From the NCBI GenBank assembly GCA_902492005.1, contig CABUJV010000039.1, positions 1-18,354 of the forward strand: 18,354 bases of DNA, read 5' to 3'. Position numbers and translations under genes: made by a program. Within the stretch, counting starts at the first letter, position 1. Every line of letters starts with the position of its first letter. The notes beneath the pieces were generated by a model. That model saw only the letters and a list, made by a program, of their open reading frames with translations. It had not been told where the DNA came from and did no database searches. Source of the stretch: an uncultured Eubacteriales bacterium. Its GTDB lineage: Bacteria; Bacillota; Clostridia; Oscillospirales; Oscillospiraceae. This document shows positions 16,938 through 18,354 of this stretch, piece after piece.

Positions 16938-18354
16938 ATGGAATCGTTTCGAAAAAATGACGTCGTCCGCCTGGACATCGAGCGCTTCGGCTCCGCCGGG
17001 GAGGGCGTGGCCCACCTGCCCGGCGGCATGGTGGTCTTTGTGGCGGGGGCGCTCCCCGGCGAGACCTGCCAGGTGCAGCTTCTAAAGGTGGGCAAAACCG
17101 CCGCCTGGGGCCGGGTCCGGCAGGTGTGCGCCCCCGCCTCCGCCCGCCGGGCTCCCGACTGCGGCTGCTATCCCCGGTGCGGCGGCTGCCAGTTCCGGCA
17201 CGTGGACTACGCCGCCGAGCTGGAGGCCAAGCGGCAGAAGGTGGCCGACGCCCTCCGGCGCATCGGCGGCGCCGATCTCCCTGTTTCCGTAATTTTAGGA
17301 GCGGATTCTACCCAGCGTTATCGCAACAAGGTGCAGTTTCCCGTTTCCGCCGGGAAGGACGGCCCCCGCATCGGCTTTTACCGCGCCCGGAGTCACGACG
17401 TGGTGGACGTGGAGGACTGCCTGCTCCAGCCGCCGGAGGCGGCGGCCATCGCGGCGGCCGTACGGGCCTGGATGGCCGGCTCCGGCGTCCCCGCCTACGA
17501 CGAGGCCGCCCATACGGGGCTGCTGCGTCATCTTTTCCTCCGCTTCGCCGCTTCGGGCATCCTGTGCTGTCTGGTGGTAAATGGGCAGGCCGTCCCCGAC
17601 CCCGGCGGACTGGTGGACCGTCTGCGCCGGGCCGCCCCCGGCGGACTGGTGGACCGTCTGCGCCGGGCCGCCCCCGGCCTTACTGGGGTGGTGCTCTCGG
17701 TGAATCGGGACCGGACCAACGTGGTCCTGGGGAAGCGGCAGATCACCCTTTGGGGCCGGGACTGGCTGGAGGACACCCTGTGCGGCCTGACCTTCCGGAT
17801 CTCCGTGCCCTCCTTCTACCAGGTGAACCGGGCCCAGACGGAAGTGCTGTACGCCAAGGCAGCGGAGTTTGCCGCGCTCACCGGGCGGGAGACCGTGCTG
17901 GACCTGTACTGCGGTATCGGCACCATCTCGCTGGTGATGGCCAGGACCGCCGGACGGGTCATCGGCGCGGAGATCGTCCCCGCGGCGGTGGAAGACGCCG
18001 GGGCCAACGCCCGGCGCAACGGCATCCGGAACGCGGAATTTTTCTGCGCCGACGCCGCCGACGCCGCCCGCCGTCTGGCGCAGGAGGGCCTGCGCCCTGA
18101 CGTGGTATGCGTGGACCCGCCCCGGAAGGGCCTGGCCGCCGGCGTGGTGGAGACCATCGCCGGCATGGCGCCGGACCGGGTGGTCTATGTCTCCTGCGAC
18201 CCGGCCACCCTGGCCCGGGACGTGGCCCGCTTCATTCCGCTGGGCTATGCCCCCGTCCAGGCCGTCGCGGTGGACCTGTTCCCCCGCACCGCCCACGTCG
18301 AGACGGTATGTTTATTGTCCAAACTTCAAAGCAAGGAACATATCGAGATCGAAG
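16938..18354 (+). CDS. rlmD: 23S rRNA (uracil-C5)-methyltransferase RlmD/RumA, 3' end beyond the window
   Basis: Makes m5U in 23S rRNA using SAM. 472 codons are visible. A TRAM domain (about 1-60) is followed by the 4Fe-4S cysteines C75, C81, C84 (CGCYPRCGGC) and C161. The SAM-binding motif is LDLYCGIGTI (321-330), then VCVDPPRKGL (390-399) and catalytic Cys420 (VYVSCDPATLARD). A GGAGG site lies 5 nt before ATG 16938, and the gene is 18 nt behind the lipoprotein gene. Two oddities are seen. Residues 223-234 (GGLVDRLRRAAP) are repeated exactly at 235-246 through a 36-bp duplication. After TAHVETVCLLS, where RlmD normally ends within a few residues, the frame continues as KLQSKEHIEIE in abruptly A+T-rich DNA, suggesting an element-supplied 3' end. 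Paralogs such as RlmCD are hard to separate by eye. Confidence 0.9.
   Translation, partial: MESFRKNDVVRLDIERFGSAGEGVAHLPGGMVVFVAGALPGETCQVQLLKVGKTAAWGRVRQVCAPASARRAPDCGCYPRCGGCQFRHVDYAAELEAKRQKVADALRRIGGADLPVSVILGADSTQRYRNKVQFPVSAGKDGPRIGFYRARSHDVVDVEDCLLQPPEAAAIAAAVRAWMAGSGVPAYDEAAHTGLLRHLFLRFAASGILCCLVVNGQAVPDPGGLVDRLRRAAPGGLVDRLRRAAPGLTGVVLSVNRDRTNVVLGKRQITLWGRDWLEDTLCGLTFRISVPSFYQVNRAQTEVLYAKAAEFAALTGRETVLDLYCGIGTISLVMARTAGRVIGAEIVPAAVEDAGANARRNGIRNAEFFCADAADAARRLAQEGLRPDVVCVDPPRKGLAAGVVETIAGMAPDRVVYVSCDPATLARDVARFIPLGYAPVQAVAVDLFPRTAHVETVCLLSKLQSKEHIEIE
17604..17675 (+). repeat. 36-bp in-frame tandem duplication inside rlmD
   Basis: The 36-nt unit at 17604-17639 is repeated without change at 17640-17675. 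It adds exactly 12 residues and keeps the frame. The lack of any difference between copies points to a recent slippage event or an assembly artefact. Confidence 0.95.
18303..18354 (+). mobile_element. Probable start of an integrative element in the rlmD 3' end
   Basis: Composition switches from strongly GC-rich to A+T rich at about 18303, at the codons for the conserved HVETV end of RlmD, while the frame stays open. The 3' end of this gene (rumA) is a known integration site for elements using serine recombinases, for example in streptococci. From memory, gut Firmicutes often show rlmD genes continuing with a segment like SK-x-x-x-x-HIE(I/V)E. The element itself lies outside the window, so this is an inference from a short stretch. 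Confidence 0.5.

Overview
The window looks like chromosomal DNA of a GC-rich Gram-positive anaerobe, most likely a gut Clostridia member of the Oscillospiraceae type (Flavonifractor/Lawsonibacter-like). This rests on strong AGGAGG ribosome sites, extended -10 promoters, a single-chain PurL, a VanR-like regulator, a ~918-residue SecA with a C-terminal zinc motif and lipoproteins with Gram-positive-style lipoboxes. The genus is an inference, because no search could be run.

Two blocks of clearly different base composition are visible. Positions 1 to about 4,700 are more A+T rich and carry accessory DNA: the tail of a DnaC/IstB-like ATPase, a scrap of a DUF4143-type AAA ATPase, a possible reverse-strand remnant, a broken MazG-like pyrophosphohydrolase gene, and two intact, convergent paralogous proteins. 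Each paralog joins a PD-(D/E)XK nuclease-like N-terminal domain to a Schlafen group 3 type (DUF2075) helicase. This block looks like a decayed mobile or defence island. It ends immediately behind a response regulator gene whose expected histidine kinase is absent.

From about 4,717 to 18,300 the DNA is GC-rich core chromosome. On the minus strand, reading from high to low coordinates, lie secA, pgeF, an orphan family 5 substrate-binding lipoprotein, purL, a terminator, a small membrane protein and the VanR-like response regulator. secA to purL have short gaps and may be co-transcribed, although a long hairpin sits between secA and pgeF. The response regulator has a near-consensus promoter with an 11-bp inverted repeat around its -10 box and an exact 11-bp tandem repeat upstream of its -35 box. 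A similar tandem pair lies upstream of the small membrane gene, which suggests a small self-regulated regulon.

On the plus strand, divergent from secA, are a D-2-hydroxyacid dehydrogenase with its own promoter and terminator, then a DUF3298/RsiV-like lipoprotein and rlmD, which form a probable two-gene operon. rlmD carries an in-frame 36-bp tandem duplication. At about 18,303, exactly where the conserved RlmD C-terminus ends, composition falls sharply to A+T rich while the reading frame stays open to the window edge. This resembles the end of an integrative element inserted in the 3' end of rlmD (rumA), a known integration site.

The best candidate for an undescribed system is the convergent pair of nuclease-helicase proteins with the ruined MazG gene beside them.
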